64,000 nucleotides of DNA from Acinetobacter sp. SFB (GCF_001647545.1 NZ_LSZH01000011.1:525890-589889), one strand, 5' to 3'; counted from the stretch's first letter, positions 30,415 through 41,503 are shown. Notes: generated from the sequence alone by a model not told the origin. Numbers and translations: made by a program.

Positions 30415-31221
30415 ATGGCACAAGGACTATTAGCGGGTAAGCGTTTTTTAATCGCAGGTGTTGCAAGTAAGTTATCCATTGCATTTGGTATTGCTCAAGC
30501 CTTGCACCGTGAAGGTGCAGAACTCGCATTTACCTACCCAAATGAAAAATTAAAAAAACGTGTTGATGATTTTGCTACTCAATTTGGTTCAACTTTAGTT
30601 TTCCCTTGTGACGTGGCTGTCGATGCTGAAATTGATCAGGCTTTTATTGACTTGGCAAAACATTGGGATGGCTTGGATGGCGTGGTTCATTCAATCGGTT
30701 TTGCACCAGCGCATACTTTAGATGGTGACTTTACCGATGTTACCGACCGTGAAGGTTTTAACATTGCCCACGACATCAGTGCATACAGTTTTGTTGCAAT
30801 GGCACGTGCTGCGAAACCATTACTCAAAGTTCGCCAAGGCTGCTTGCTGACGTTGACTTACCAAGGTTCTGAACGTGTGATGCCTAATTACAATGTAATG
30901 GGTATGGCAAAAGCATCATTGGAAGCAGGCGTGCGTTATTTAGCGTCAAGCTTGGGTAGCGAAGGTATTCGTGTGAATGCCATTTCAGCGGGTCCAATTC
31001 GTACCCTTGCGGCATCAGGCATTAAATCTTTCCGTAAAATGCTCGATTTAAATGAAAAAGTTGCGCCACTTCAACGTAATGTAACCATTGAAGATGTGGG
31101 GAATGCGGCTTTATTCCTATGCTCGCCTTGGGCAAATGGTATTACTGGCGAAATTATGTATGTTGATGCCGGCTTTAATACCGTCGGTATGAGCGCAGAT
31201 TTGATGGCTGATGCTGAATAA
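30415..31221 (+). CDS. fabI: Enoyl-[acyl-carrier-protein] reductase (NADH)
   Basis: Last reductive step of each fatty-acid elongation cycle; the target of triclosan. The 268-residue product from ATG 30415 is chosen over a TTG five codons upstream, because a GAGTGAGAT stretch precedes the ATG. It has the nucleotide-binding loop [15 protein letters not shown] near the active site, and catalytic Tyr/Lys in [15 protein letters not shown]. The C-terminus [11 protein letters not shown] is typical. A palindromic repeat and a terminator lie between it and convergent secB. Confidence 0.97.
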   Translation: MAQGLLAGKRFLIAGVASKLSIAFGIAQALHREGAELAFTYPNEKLKKRVDDFATQFGSTLVFPCDVAVDAEIDQAFIDLAKHWDGLDGVVHSIGFAPAHTLDGDFTDVTDREGFNIAHDISAYSFVAMARAAKPLLKVRQGCLLTLTYQGSERVMPNYNVMGMAKASLEAGVRYLASSLGSEGIRVNAISAGPIRTLAASGIKSFRKMLDLNEKVAPLQRNVTIEDVGNAALFLCSPWANGITGEIMYVDAGFNTVGMSADLMADAE

Positions 31222-31234
31222 AAAATGCATTAGG

Positions 31235-31318
31235 TTCTCTCTCCCTATGTGGGAGAGGGCTAGGGTGAGGGATTGCTTCCCCCCTCATCCCGACCTTCTC
31301 CCAAAGGGAGAAGGGGAA
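31235..31318. repeat. C/T-rich palindromic intergenic element, copy 1
   Basis: CTCTCTCCC / GGGAGAGGG hairpin (31237-31259), then AGGGTGAGGG and CCCCTCATCCC as larger complementary arms, then CTTCTCCC / GGGAGAAG (31294-31311). The whole segment could fold as one cruciform. Related elements lie at 38709, 49762 and 55526. Confidence 0.7.
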
Positions 31319-31328
31319 ATATGGCATT

Positions 31329-31357
31329 AAAAAAGACCGCATAGGCGGTCTTTTTTA
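31329..31357. terminator. Bidirectional terminator between fabI and secB
   Basis: AAAAAAGACCGC pairs with GCGGTCTTTTTT around ATAG, with A and T tracts on both sides. Confidence 0.92.
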
Positions 31358-31375
31358 TTAGGCAGGCTTATATGA

Positions 31376-31828
31376 TTAAGCTTGACCTTCAGCAGCAACT
31401 TGAGCACGTTGCATATTCGCTTCGAATTCAGCATCGAAGTTAATTGGAGTAAGCAACAATTGCGGGAAGCTTCCTTTCGTTACCATGTCATTTACAGCTT
31501 CACGTAAGAATGGGAACAAAATATTTGGGCAATATGCACCCAAAATATAAGGAAGACGTTCTTCTTCAACGCTATCAATCAAGAAAATCCCGGATTGGGT
31601 TACGTCAACGATGAATGCTGTTTCACCTGCATTATTCGCTTGAACAACCACTTGTAATGCAACTTCATAATGGGTCGCATCAATTTTTTCTGCCGAAGAA
31701 GACAAATTGATATTTAATTCAGGCTGCCATTCTTTGGTAAATACTTGCGCGCCAGGGACTTCAAAAGAAATATCTTTAGTATAAATGCGTTCAAGTGCTA
31801 ATTGCGGTTGAGCTTGTTGTTCACTCAT
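31376..31828 (-). CDS. secB: Protein-export chaperone SecB
   Basis: Tetrameric cytoplasmic chaperone that keeps preproteins unfolded and delivers them to SecA. The 150-residue length is typical. Family segments seen are [40 protein letters not shown] and an [13 protein letters not shown] strand. A good AAGGA site precedes the ATG. The order yibN-grxC-secB is shared with E. coli and implies one operon. Confidence 0.97.
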   Translation of the reverse strand: MSEQQAQPQLALERIYTKDISFEVPGAQVFTKEWQPELNINLSSSAEKIDATHYEVALQVVVQANNAGETAFIVDVTQSGIFLIDSVEEERLPYILGAYCPNILFPFLREAVNDMVTKGSFPQLLLTPINFDAEFEANMQRAQVAAEGQA

Positions 31829-31866
31829 TTTTTAATCCTTAATATGAGGGTGACTTAATAAAAGTG

Positions 31867-32121
31867 TTAAGCCAATAATTCGTTGAGTTTTCCTTCACGC
31901 TCTAAAGCATAAAGTTGATCAAAACCACCGATAAATTGGTCGTTAATAAAAATTTGTGGAACAGTACGGTGATTGGTACGTTGCATCAATTCCATACGTA
32001 CTTCAGGCGCTTCTTTAGATAAATTAATTTCTTTATATGCAACGCCTTTACGCTCAAGAAGTTGTTTTGCGCGAACGCAGTAAGGGCATACAGTTGTTGA
32101 ATAAATTACTACTTCAGCCAT
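31867..32121 (-). CDS. grxC: Glutaredoxin 3 (GrxC-type)
   Basis: Small dithiol glutaredoxin using glutathione to reduce disulfides. 84 residues with the active site CPYC at 12-15, the TVPQIF cis-proline loop, and GGFDQLYALE glutathione-binding residues. A near-perfect AAGGAGATAT ribosome site precedes the start. It is between the rhodanese gene (21 bp) and secB (38 bp). Confidence 0.95.
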   Translation of the reverse strand: MAEVVIYSTTVCPYCVRAKQLLERKGVAYKEINLSKEAPEVRMELMQRTNHRTVPQIFINDQFIGGFDQLYALEREGKLNELLA

Positions 32122-32142
32122 TAAGATATCTCCTTAAGCGAA

Positions 32143-32550
32143 TTATTTACTTTTAATGAGCGGTAAGCCTTGGACTTTCCAATTATTCACACCGCCATCT
32201 AAACGGTAGCTATCAGCATGACCGACCTGTTGCAGAGCTGTACCTGCGATTTGACCGAGGTTACAAATAAACACCAGTGGACGCTCCGAAGATTTTAACT
32301 CTTCAAGATGGCTTGTAATTTGGCTATACGGAATATTACGGCTACCGCTGATATGGCCTTCACGAAAGTCTTTCGCATCGCGTAAATCAATCAGCAGAGC
32401 ATTTTTAGCTTTGACTAAGATACCCAAAGACTGTGGTGAAATCTTACGACCATTGCGTTGTCCTTCTAAAACGAAGAACAAAACGATGAGAACCCCAAGT
32501 GTTCCAAACAAGAAAGGGTGATTCCCCATAAATTCCAACCAACGTTCCAC
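32143..32550 (-). CDS. yibN: Membrane-anchored rhodanese-like protein
   Basis: 135-residue protein starting from GTG, with an N-terminal membrane anchor at about residues 12-29 (FLFGTLGVLIVLFFVLEG). A single rhodanese domain follows with LIDLRDAKDFREGHI and the catalytic loop cysteine in VFICNLGQIAGT. A sulfur-transfer or redox role is inferred from the fold. The position upstream of grxC-secB matches yibN of E. coli, the basis for the symbol. The alternative start is the Met at residue 8. Confidence 0.88.
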   Translation of the reverse strand: MERWLEFMGNHPFLFGTLGVLIVLFFVLEGQRNGRKISPQSLGILVKAKNALLIDLRDAKDFREGHISGSRNIPYSQITSHLEELKSSERPLVFICNLGQIAGTALQQVGHADSYRLDGGVNNWKVQGLPLIKSK

Positions 32551-32643
32551 AAGTCACCTAAATACAATTTTAAATTGCGTAGAGTATAGCTCATAAATAT
32601 GGCGATCAAAATCGCCGCTTCAAGGGCTAAGGGTTAAGAAAAA

Positions 32644-33702
32644 CTAATTTTTTTGCTGTGCTTCAGCAATTTCATCGCCTAAACGTAAATAACTGTCTAA
32701 ACGACGCTGTAAAATTTCACCATTCGCAGCTGCCTGACGCAACGCACATTGTTTTTCATGCTTATGGGTACAGTTACGGAACTGGCAATGTCCCAGCAGA
32801 TTTTCTATTTCAGGAAAACCTCGCTGAACTTTGTCTGGGTTCAAATGCCATAAACCAAATTCGCGAATTCCGGGGGAGTCAATCAGTGCGGCACCTTCAC
32901 CGAACGCAATTAAACGCGTAGAGGTGGTGGTGTGCTGACCCAGTGCAGAGTTTTCGGAAATGATATTGGTCTTTTGCGCAGCATTGGGAACCATGGCATT
33001 AATCAGCGAGCTTTTTCCGACACCAGACTGTCCCACAAAGGCAACAGTTTCACCCGCTAAACGATGGGCCAATTCCGATAAATCACCATCAGATTGAGTT
33101 TGCATTACTTCATAACCTAATGCTTGATACTCTTTCATCAAGTTTAAAATCGGATCATTTTCTTTAATTAAATCAGCTTTGTTCAACACCAAAAGTGCAG
33201 GAATTTCTGCATCGGCACACGCCACGATATAACGGTCAATCAGGCTGGGTGCAACTTCGGGGAAGGATGCAAACACAATCACAATTAAACTGACATTGGC
33301 TGCGACCGGTTTAACTTTATGGTAACGGTCAGGACGGGTTAGCAGCGATTGACGTGGATGAATCGCAGTAATAATCCCTAGTCCGGTATTCGGGTCAGCC
33401 TGCCATTTAACCCGGTCACCGGTGACCAGTGCTTCTAAATTGGTCCGGGTATGACAGCGCCAGACACTGCCGAGTTCAATCGGCTTCCAGAACGGATCTG
33501 GCTCACCTGCAGGTACTTCAGGTTTGATCGGATGCTCATCAGGCGTTGATAGGGCTTGAACCTCAAGTTGACGACCATAGTGCTGTACCACCAAGCCTTC
33601 TAAATCACTTGAAGTGTCGAGTTCTTCTTGACGTGTTTGCTGTTGTTTCTGAATGCGACGTTGCTGCTGTTCAGTTAAACGACGTTTACGAATTAAAGCC
33701 AT
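32644..33702 (-). CDS. rsgA: Ribosome small-subunit-dependent GTPase A
   Basis: Circularly permuted GTPase acting in late 30S maturation. The 352-residue product has an Arg/Gln-rich N-terminal tail, an OB-fold, then G motifs in permuted order: NKAD (174-177), P-loop GQSGVGKSS (224-232) and DSPG (275-278). A C-terminal zinc-binding set follows: Cys306, Cys311, His313, Cys319. It is divergent from orn, as in many gammaproteobacteria. Confidence 0.96.
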   Translation of the reverse strand: MALIRKRRLTEQQQRRIQKQQQTRQEELDTSSDLEGLVVQHYGRQLEVQALSTPDEHPIKPEVPAGEPDPFWKPIELGSVWRCHTRTNLEALVTGDRVKWQADPNTGLGIITAIHPRQSLLTRPDRYHKVKPVAANVSLIVIVFASFPEVAPSLIDRYIVACADAEIPALLVLNKADLIKENDPILNLMKEYQALGYEVMQTQSDGDLSELAHRLAGETVAFVGQSGVGKSSLINAMVPNAAQKTNIISENSALGQHTTTSTRLIAFGEGAALIDSPGIREFGLWHLNPDKVQRGFPEIENLLGHCQFRNCTHKHEKQCALRQAAANGEILQRRLDSYLRLGDEIAEAQQKN

Positions 33703-33828
33703 TCATATCCTAAAAAAACCATGAACTAAGAGATGTCAAAAATAGCATGAAGCGGGGTACGAGTTACAGCATCGACGCAATAAATTTGCTACTATAGCGG
33801 TTTTTAAGCCTAATAAGATTGCACATTT

Positions 33829-34380
33829 ATGAGCAGCACTCCTGATACCCGCCTCATTTGGATTGACCTTGAAATGACAGGTCTCGATACTGATAACGAC
33901 CAAATTATTGAAGTTGCAACTATTGTGACGGATGATAACCTCAATATTTTGGCGGAAGGCCCTGTGCTTGCTGTTCACCAGTCAGATCGCGTGCTCAATG
34001 CGATGGATGAGTGGAATACCCGTCAACATGGACAATCAGGTCTGATTGAACGTGTACGCCGTAGTAAACTCACGGCGCAAGATGCGGAACAACAAACCTT
34101 AGAGTTCCTGAAAAAATGGGTGACACCAAAATCATCCCCGATGTGTGGTAATTCTATTTGCCAAGACCGCCGTTTTTTGCACCGTTTAATGCCGGAAATG
34201 GAACAATTTTTCCATTACCGTAATTTGGACGTGTCTTCAGTGAAAGAGTTGGCAAAACGCTGGCGCCCAGAAATCATGAGCGGCTTGAAAAAGAATGCCT
34301 CGCATTTAGCCATGGATGATATTCGTGATTCGATTGTTGAACTCAAATATTATCGTCAGTATTTCTTTATTACCAATTAA
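33829..34380 (+). CDS. orn: Oligoribonuclease
   Basis: 3'-5' exoribonuclease that degrades RNA dinucleotides, including pGpG from c-di-GMP breakdown. The 183-residue DEDDh enzyme has Asp13 and Glu15 in [24 protein letters not shown], and [11 protein letters not shown] with the catalytic His and Asp. Functionally it completes c-di-GMP degradation begun by EAL proteins such as the one at 22766; that connection is inferred. Confidence 0.97.
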   Translation: MSSTPDTRLIWIDLEMTGLDTDNDQIIEVATIVTDDNLNILAEGPVLAVHQSDRVLNAMDEWNTRQHGQSGLIERVRRSKLTAQDAEQQTLEFLKKWVTPKSSPMCGNSICQDRRFLHRLMPEMEQFFHYRNLDVSSVKELAKRWRPEIMSGLKKNASHLAMDDIRDSIVELKYYRQYFFITN

Positions 34381-34390
34381 GTAAAAATTG

Positions 34391-34418
34391 AAAAAAAGAG
34401 GCGAAAGCCTCTTTTTTT
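34391..34418. terminator. Rho-independent terminator after orn
   Basis: AAAAAAAGAGGC pairs with GCCTCTTTTTTT around GAAA, a textbook hairpin. Confidence 0.92.
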
Positions 34419-34558
34419 ATAACTAAAAAATGCTTTCTCAATTGTATGAACATTTTTTATATTTATTTCATCCATTAGAAAATGCTGACGATATAGATTA
34501 TCGAAAATAGCCAGAATTTGATAAAATGCGCCGGTGTTTTTTAGATACCCGATGACGA

Positions 34559-35344
34559 ATGACTGATCTTCCTGAAGATGATGAATATGAGCGCCGCTTT
34601 GCAGGTGTGGAAAAAATTTATGGAGATGAAGCTTTCCGTCAGTATGAGCACAGCCATGTGATGGTAATCGGGATTGGCGGTGTCGGTTCGTGGGCGGTTG
34701 AAGCTTTGGCACGTACCGGTATTGCTGAGCTGACGATCATTGATATGGATGTGGTTGCTGCATCCAATATTAATCGTCAGTTGCCTGCCATGAGTTCGAC
34801 CTTGGGGCGTGAAAAAATTGAGGTGATGGCAGAGCGTTGTTATTCGATTAACCCACGGATTAAAATTAATCTGGTGGATGACTATTTAACACCTGACAAT
34901 ATCAAACAACTTTTAGAAAACAAACCTGATGTGGTTCTAGACTGCATTGATGATGTCAAAGCCAAATTGGCCTTAATTCTGCATTGCAGATTCAATAAAA
35001 TTCCTTTAATTGTGTCTGGCGGGGCAGGCGGTAAGCTTGATCCTTTAAAAATTCGTGTTGCAGATTTGTCTAAAACTGAACAAGATCCGATGTTAGCCAA
35101 GTTACGTACTCAGTTACGCGCCAAAGGGATTGGTAAAAAGCCCAAAGAGAAATTTGGTATTACCTGCGTGTATTCGATTGATAATTCCTTATCAAACGCA
35201 GATGTGTGTCCAAGTGCCGGCTTGCGTTGCGGCGGTTATGGGTCGGCAGTCGTAGTTACTTCTAGCTTTGCCATGGTTGCAGTTTCAGAAGTTTTGAAGA
35301 AGCTGACGGTTAAGAAAGTGAAAATGGAAGTATCCAAATCGTGA
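34559..35344 (+). CDS. tcdA: tRNA threonylcarbamoyladenosine dehydratase (TcdA/CsdL)
   Basis: E1-like enzyme that cyclises t6A37 to ct6A in ANN-decoding tRNAs using ATP. The 261-residue product has the ThiF/MoeB fold with the nucleotide loop VIGIGGVGSWAVEAL, then DMDVVAASNINRQ, VLDCIDDVKAK and VSGGAGGKLDP. The C-terminal CPSAGLRCGGYGS is typical. No csdA or csdE is adjacent. Confidence 0.94.
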   Translation: MTDLPEDDEYERRFAGVEKIYGDEAFRQYEHSHVMVIGIGGVGSWAVEALARTGIAELTIIDMDVVAASNINRQLPAMSSTLGREKIEVMAERCYSINPRIKINLVDDYLTPDNIKQLLENKPDVVLDCIDDVKAKLALILHCRFNKIPLIVSGGAGGKLDPLKIRVADLSKTEQDPMLAKLRTQLRAKGIGKKPKEKFGITCVYSIDNSLSNADVCPSAGLRCGGYGSAVVVTSSFAMVAVSEVLKKLTVKKVKMEVSKS

Positions 35345-35870
35345 TGTAAACCCGCGTCTGTTGATCTTTGAGCTGAGCATTGAATACATTTGGACACTCC
35401 TCTTAAATTTCTGCAGACCTTCTTGCTATACACAAAAATTAAAATAATTTAACAGGATACATTTAACTTGGTTGAAAATGCCCCAGACATTTTCAACGCT
35501 GCTCAAACCTATAACTATTTCATCTTTAAGACATAGATAGCTTTAGCATTGATTTTCTATTCAAGTTTTAGATTTTAAATAGATAAATATCTATATTAAC
35601 TTAATCATTCAGCCTAGTCTTTTACACCTATTCAGCGAGTTTTCTACTGTGTTAAAACTCTAAACATACAGTCGATTTTTCAACTCTCTTGCTTAGCACA
35701 TTCTTTTTCGTTGTTTCTTATGATCTTTAAGTCAATCTTTTATTATTCAAATGTATAAGTTGAGTAAGGTGGCATATTCAAAGTGAAAAATATCACTAAT
35801 CTAGAAAACAGTTGAAGATATAAAATTAAATAATTTCTTATTTCTAAAGTTTAGCTTCAGGAGAAAAGTC
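35345..35870. other. Long intergenic region after tcdA
   Basis: 526 bp without a supported gene. It holds a perfect 10-bp inverted repeat (listed separately) and AT-rich DNA that presumably includes the promoter of the next gene. No terminator for tcdA is evident. Confidence 0.5.
35471..35497. repeat. Perfect 10-bp inverted repeat
   Basis: GTTGAAAATG pairs exactly with CATTTTCAAC across a CCCCAGA spacer. It is not followed by a T run, so it is not a standard terminator. Possible operator or RNA hairpin. Confidence 0.5.
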
Positions 35871-36380
35871 ATGACCGATCATCATAATCGCGAAAAATTA
35901 TGGGAACTGATCAAGGAAGTACGCTATGCAATGATCAGTCACACCACTGAAACGCAAGAATTACATTCACAACCCATGACCATGCTGAATTCTGACAAGA
36001 CTGAAAAGATCAGTGAAGGTCATAATCTTTATTTTATCTTGAAGGACACCAATGATCTGGTCAGTGCTGTGAATTCTGGGCGTAATCAGATTGGACTGTC
36101 TTTTACCAAACCGACTGACGGTATTTATGTCTCGATCAGTGCCCATGCACATCTCAGCACCGATCCAGCCTTGATTGATCTGCTCTGGAACCCTTGGGCT
36201 GAGAACTGGTTTACAGGTAAGGATGACCCAAGTGTGCGCGTATTGGTTGCTGAAGGTGTCAGCGCAGAATACTGGAACGTGACTGACAATAAAGTAACTC
36301 AGCTATTTAAATTAATTAAAGGCAGTGTGACCGGCCATGCGGGTGAAGTAGATTCGGATCACAAAAAACTCGATTTATAA
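35871..36380 (+). CDS. Pyridoxamine 5'-phosphate oxidase-like flavin-binding fold protein
   Basis: 169-residue split-barrel protein of the general stress protein 26 type (Pyridox_ox-like). The strands LWELIKEVRYAMISHTT and SQPMTML, then LYFILKDTND, GLSFTKPTDG and YVSISAHAHLS fit the family, and WNPWAENWFTGKDDP is a characteristic C-terminal segment. It probably binds FMN, FAD or F420-like cofactors; the substrate is unknown. A strong AGGAG site precedes the ATG, and a terminator follows. Confidence 0.85.
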   Translation: MTDHHNREKLWELIKEVRYAMISHTTETQELHSQPMTMLNSDKTEKISEGHNLYFILKDTNDLVSAVNSGRNQIGLSFTKPTDGIYVSISAHAHLSTDPALIDLLWNPWAENWFTGKDDPSVRVLVAEGVSAEYWNVTDNKVTQLFKLIKGSVTGHAGEVDSDHKKLDL

Positions 36381-36435
36381 TCTGTCCGTATTTCGGGTCG
36401 AAAAATATAGCTTAAGCGTTTTAGGCTAAGTATGA

Positions 36436-36478
36436 AGAACACGTATAGAGTAGAGCAAAATACGTGTTCTTTTTTTTC
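36436..36478 (+). terminator. Rho-independent terminator
   Basis: AGAACACGTAT pairs with ATACGTGTTCT around a 13-base loop, followed by a T run. Confidence 0.85.
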
Positions 36479-36515
36479 TATTAAGTAAAATGATTTTTTT
36501 AGTATCTTTAAAAAA

Positions 36516-37559
36516 TTAGAGCCCAAAATAATAAGCCAAGAGACAAATCACAATAGTTAACAAAATCAGTTTAATTACACCCGATGCGCCGACCTTATGA
36601 TGCGTAGGGGCTGTATGGGTTTTTAAATGGGGTGAAGTAAAGGGTATGGTGGGAGCAGCATCTAAAGGATTGGCAATTTCTACTTTGCTCAGTTTTGCAG
36701 ACTGATAATGATTGGCGACTTTAACAATAAATTTTGTCATCAAATCATCCAGTTTTTGCGAAAAGTGACGCAGATTCAGCTGTTCTTCAGGTGTCAGTTC
36801 ACTGCCATCAGCATGATAGGGGTGCTGCTGTTGGTGTTTAATATAGGTCGATAGTGCGTCTAAACGATGTAATGTCTTGTGAGCATAATCCGCCTGATAT
36901 TCACTTGGAAGCAAAGGTAAATATTTACTTTCCAACAGAGGCGTGCCATCAGCATTTTCAGTGTCAGCTTGAGTGAGACCGTAATAAGGAAAATCCCGGT
37001 TTGCCGGTTCACTCATGCCTTGGGCAAATTTGCTATCAAACAGTTCGTTATCGGTATAAGCCTGAATATCATCCCAATTCGGTTGTTGTAAATCGGCATC
37101 TAGACGTTTTGCAAGTTTGGGATTGAGCTCGAAACGCCAGAATGTTTCCTGACGGCATTGTTCCTGTTGCGGTTTAGGCGCTTCATAGTCATTGTCAGCG
37201 CTATACCATTCGGGTAGTTCTTTACCAAAAATCCATGCGGTCTTTTTATGATGTTCATGGCTGACAATAAAATGTGGAATCGGTAGTAGTTCTACATTCG
37301 CATTTGGGTTTTTTTCGTCCACCAAAAGACTTGAGCTATGTAGGCTAATACGGTGACAACCTTGTTTTTTCAGACCTTCAAGCCAAATTTGAAAATGTTG
37401 CGCAAGTAAATGTTGTGACATGAGATCACGGAAACGCAAGTTATGCTGGTTAAAAATGGAATGCTGTACCCAATAATTAAAGCTTAAATTCTGGCTGAGA
37501 TATTCATTACCATAGCTGACCAAGGTCAATTGTTGTTTCCAGATTGGATCGAGTGCCAT
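36516..37559 (-). CDS. Hypothetical tail-anchored membrane protein
   Basis: 347-residue protein that I do not recognise. The first 320 residues are soluble and rich in His, Gln and Trp. A segment near 260-300 (LRHFSQKLDDLMTKFIVKVA) is helical. The only membrane segment is at the extreme C-terminus (about 326-345, IKLILLTIVICLLAYYFGL), giving an N-in, tail-anchored topology. It is divergent from pheS. Probably genus-specific. Confidence 0.7.
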   Translation of the reverse strand: MALDPIWKQQLTLVSYGNEYLSQNLSFNYWVQHSIFNQHNLRFRDLMSQHLLAQHFQIWLEGLKKQGCHRISLHSSSLLVDEKNPNANVELLPIPHFIVSHEHHKKTAWIFGKELPEWYSADNDYEAPKPQQEQCRQETFWRFELNPKLAKRLDADLQQPNWDDIQAYTDNELFDSKFAQGMSEPANRDFPYYGLTQADTENADGTPLLESKYLPLLPSEYQADYAHKTLHRLDALSTYIKHQQQHPYHADGSELTPEEQLNLRHFSQKLDDLMTKFIVKVANHYQSAKLSKVEIANPLDAAPTIPFTSPHLKTHTAPTHHKVGASGVIKLILLTIVICLLAYYFGL

Positions 37560-37695
37560 TTTTTATTGATCTCACGAATAATGCCTTTATCTTATACTTT
37601 TTATAAATCTGGATGCCAATCTAATTTTCCTCTCTACAGAACTTCATCAATACGTTCAAAAACTGTTAGAATATGGGGTTTTATTATATTTTTAA

Positions 37696-38697
<1,002 letters not shown>

Positions 38698-38708
38698 ACG
38701 AATTTATT

Positions 38709-38801
38709 AACCTCTCCCTGACCTCTCCTAAAAGAAGAGGGGGTTTTCAATATGAAACAGGGGAATCTCTTTGAAAAATAGAGAGTTAGAGGGGATTCAA
38801 A
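38709..38801. repeat. C/T-rich palindromic intergenic element, copy 2 (between pheS and pheT)
   Basis: CCTCTCCCTGACCTCTCCT followed by AGAAGAGGGGG, then a second purine-rich arm GAGAGTTAGAGGGGATTC. Imperfect stems. It occupies most of the 131-bp gap between two subunits of one enzyme. Confidence 0.6.
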
Positions 38802-38828
38802 AAATTAGATTTATAGGTTTTTATAGAA

Positions 38829-41210
38829 ATGAAAATTAGCGAAAATTGGTTACGCACGTGGGTCAACCCAGCTATTGATAGTGAAAAACTGTCTGATCAG
38901 TTGACTATGCTGGGTCTTGAAGTTGATGAGTTGGCTCCAGCAGCTAAACCATTTACCGGTGTCGTTGTGGGTGAAGTTCTGACTGTGGAACAACATCCTG
39001 ATGCAGACCGTTTACGTGTGACTACAGTAAATATCGGTTCGGGAGAGCCATTACAGATTGTCTGCGGTGCACCAAATGTCCGTGCAGGGATGAAAGCCCC
39101 TGTAGCAACCATTGGTGCAGTATTGCCGGGTGATTTCAAAATCAAGAAAGGCAAGCTTCGTGGTGTTGAATCACAAGGCATGCTGTGCGGTGCTTCTGAA
39201 ATTGACCTTGAAGATAAACTTGATGGTTTATTGGAATTACCAAGTGATGCACCCGTTGGTGTAAACATCCGTGAATATCTAAATCTTGATGACCACGTCA
39301 TTGATATCAGCATCACGCCAAACCGAGGTGACTGCTTCAGTATCCGGGGTATTGCCCGTGAAATTGGTGTGATTAATCAATTGCCTGTGACAGCACCTGA
39401 AATAAAAGAAGTTGCTGCAACCATTACCGATGTTAAAAATGTGGTTGTTGATACAGACGGCTGTCCGCGTTACTTAGGCCGTGTGATTAAAAACGTCAAT
39501 ACCAAAGCGCCCACACCTGAATGGATGGAACGTGCGCTAGCTCGTTCCGGTATCCGTCAGCACAGTATTTTGGTCGATATCACCAACTATGTATTGATTG
39601 AACTGGGCCAACCGCTTCATGCTTTTGATGCTGCTAAAGTTCAAGGTTCAGTGCATGTACGTCAGGCCACTGCTCAAGAGAAACTGGTTCTTTTAAATGA
39701 ACAAGAGGTTGAGCTCACTGAAGATGTGATGGTAATTGCCGATGATGAAAGAGCATTGGCAATTGCCGGCATCATGGGTGGCTTGTCTTCATCAGTGACT
39801 GATGCTACCACTGAAATCTTTCTGGAATCTGCATTCTTCGCGCCATTACACATCGCAGGTCGTGCACGTCGTTATGGTTTACATACCGATGCATCACAGC
39901 GTTATGAACGCGGCGTAGACTTTGAATTGCCAAGTATTGCTATGAACCGTGCCTCACAGCTTATTGCTGAATTGGCGGGTGGCGAGTTTGGTCCAATTAC
40001 GGTTGCAGAAAAGGTTGAGCTTTTACCAATACGTGACGCGATTGAATTGAACCAAGTTCAAGTCGATCAATTACTAGGTTATAAAGTTGAAAGTGACTTT
40101 ATTACTGATTCATTACAACGTCTTGGTTGTATCGTGACGGTGAAAGCACCAGGTGAGTGGAGCGTTATTCCGCCTTCACATCGCTATGATATGGCTATTT
40201 ATCAAGACCTGATTGAAGAAGTTGCCCGTATTCACGGTTATGACAATATTCAAATCAGCCTGCCTGTGATCGATGTCAAACTTGCAAAGTATCAAGATCA
40301 GTTTGAATTACCGCAACTTCGTCAAACCTTGGTGACTTTAGGTTATCAAGAAGCCATCAGCTTTAGCTTTGCCGATGCCAAACTTGAAAAGCAGTTGAAT
40401 CCAAATGTTAATTCATTGATGTTAGCAAATCCGATCTCAAGTGAATTGGCTGCGATGCGTTCGACTTTGTTATCAAGTTTGATTCCATGCGTGCAATACA
40501 ATATTAACCGTCAACAAAGCCGCGTACGTTTCTTTGAGTTAGGTTTACGTTTTGATTATCAAGATGCAAAAAGCATTCATGATCTGAAACAAATCCCGAC
40601 TTTGGCATTAATTGCCGTGGGTGCTAAAACGGCTGAATCTTGGCATGTGAAAGCACGGCCGATGGATTTCTTCGATCTTAAAGGTGAGGTTGAGGAAATT
40701 TTCGCTGCTGGACGTGTCAAAGTTGAATATGTTCGTTCAGAACGTGCATGGTTACATCCGGGTCAATCTGCTGAAATTTTAGTAGATGGCAAGTCTGTCG
40801 GTTACCTGGGTCGTTTACATCCATCTTTGGAAGATGAGCTTGATTTAGGCATCACTTGGGTGGCAGAACTCGATCAACAGGCTGTTTTGCAAACTTATGT
40901 ATCTAATTTTACAGAATTATCACGTTTTCCATCGGTTAGACGTGATATTGCGCTTTTAATTAGTGATAAGATTAATGTTAGCGAAATTCAGCAACTTATC
41001 GGAAAAACGGGTGGAGCGTTATTAAACTCGACCTGGTTGTTTGATGTGTACACTGGACAAGGTGTCGAACAGGGTAAACGCTCATTGGCATTTGCACTTT
41101 TATGGCAACACCCATCCCGTACACTTGAAGATGCTGAAATTAAATCGGGTATGGATCAAATAATCGAAGTGTTGCAAAACACTTATCAGGCGACATTGAG
41201 GGCTTCATGA
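38829..41210 (+). CDS. pheT: Phenylalanine-tRNA ligase beta subunit
   Basis: 793-residue beta subunit carrying the editing and tRNA-binding domains. In order: EMAP/tRNA-binding domain (about 40-150, [19 protein letters not shown]), B3/B4 editing domain (about 210-390), B5 (400-475), the catalytic-like core, and a C-terminal FDX-ACB anticodon domain (about 700-793, [12 protein letters not shown]). The stop overlaps the ihfA start by 4 bp. Confidence 0.97.
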   Translation: MKISENWLRTWVNPAIDSEKLSDQLTMLGLEVDELAPAAKPFTGVVVGEVLTVEQHPDADRLRVTTVNIGSGEPLQIVCGAPNVRAGMKAPVATIGAVLPGDFKIKKGKLRGVESQGMLCGASEIDLEDKLDGLLELPSDAPVGVNIREYLNLDDHVIDISITPNRGDCFSIRGIAREIGVINQLPVTAPEIKEVAATITDVKNVVVDTDGCPRYLGRVIKNVNTKAPTPEWMERALARSGIRQHSILVDITNYVLIELGQPLHAFDAAKVQGSVHVRQATAQEKLVLLNEQEVELTEDVMVIADDERALAIAGIMGGLSSSVTDATTEIFLESAFFAPLHIAGRARRYGLHTDASQRYERGVDFELPSIAMNRASQLIAELAGGEFGPITVAEKVELLPIRDAIELNQVQVDQLLGYKVESDFITDSLQRLGCIVTVKAPGEWSVIPPSHRYDMAIYQDLIEEVARIHGYDNIQISLPVIDVKLAKYQDQFELPQLRQTLVTLGYQEAISFSFADAKLEKQLNPNVNSLMLANPISSELAAMRSTLLSSLIPCVQYNINRQQSRVRFFELGLRFDYQDAKSIHDLKQIPTLALIAVGAKTAESWHVKARPMDFFDLKGEVEEIFAAGRVKVEYVRSERAWLHPGQSAEILVDGKSVGYLGRLHPSLEDELDLGITWVAELDQQAVLQTYVSNFTELSRFPSVRRDIALLISDKINVSEIQQLIGKTGGALLNSTWLFDVYTGQGVEQGKRSLAFALLWQHPSRTLEDAEIKSGMDQIIEVLQNTYQATLRAS

Positions 41211-41503
41211 CAGCATTAACAAAAGCAGAAATGGCTGATCATTTAAGTGAGCTCACGAGTTTAAACCGTCGTGAAGCAAAACAAATGGTCGAGTTGTTCT
41301 TCGATGAGATTAGCCAAGCGCTAATCTCAGGCGAACAAGTAAAACTTTCGGGGTTCGGTAACTTTGAGTTGCGTGATAAACGTCAACGTCCAGGTCGAAA
41401 TCCGAAAACGGGTGAAGAAATTCCAATTTCTGCACGCCGTGTAGTCACATTCCGTGCAGGGCAGAAATTCCGCCAGCGCGTAGGAAATGAGCAGATCGAT
41501 TGA
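41207..41503 (+). CDS. ihfA: Integration host factor subunit alpha
   Basis: DNA-bending nucleoid protein that works as a heterodimer with IhfB. The 98-residue product has the HU/IHF fold, with the arm motif [20 protein letters not shown] carrying the intercalating proline. Start ATG overlaps the pheT stop (ATGA), implying coupling, as in E. coli pheST-ihfA. Confidence 0.97.
   Translation: MTALTKAEMADHLSELTSLNRREAKQMVELFFDEISQALISGEQVKLSGFGNFELRDKRQRPGRNPKTGEEIPISARRVVTFRAGQKFRQRVGNEQID

Noticed and set aside
32600..32617. GGCGAT/ATCGCC inverted repeat downstream of yibN and upstream-adjacent to the rsgA region
   Set aside because: Only six paired bases and no T run in either direction; cannot be called a terminator.
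35236..35433. Minus-strand frame with GAGGAG-like site overlapping the end of tcdA
   Set aside because: Mostly antisense to the tcdA coding region, with a composition unlike a real protein.
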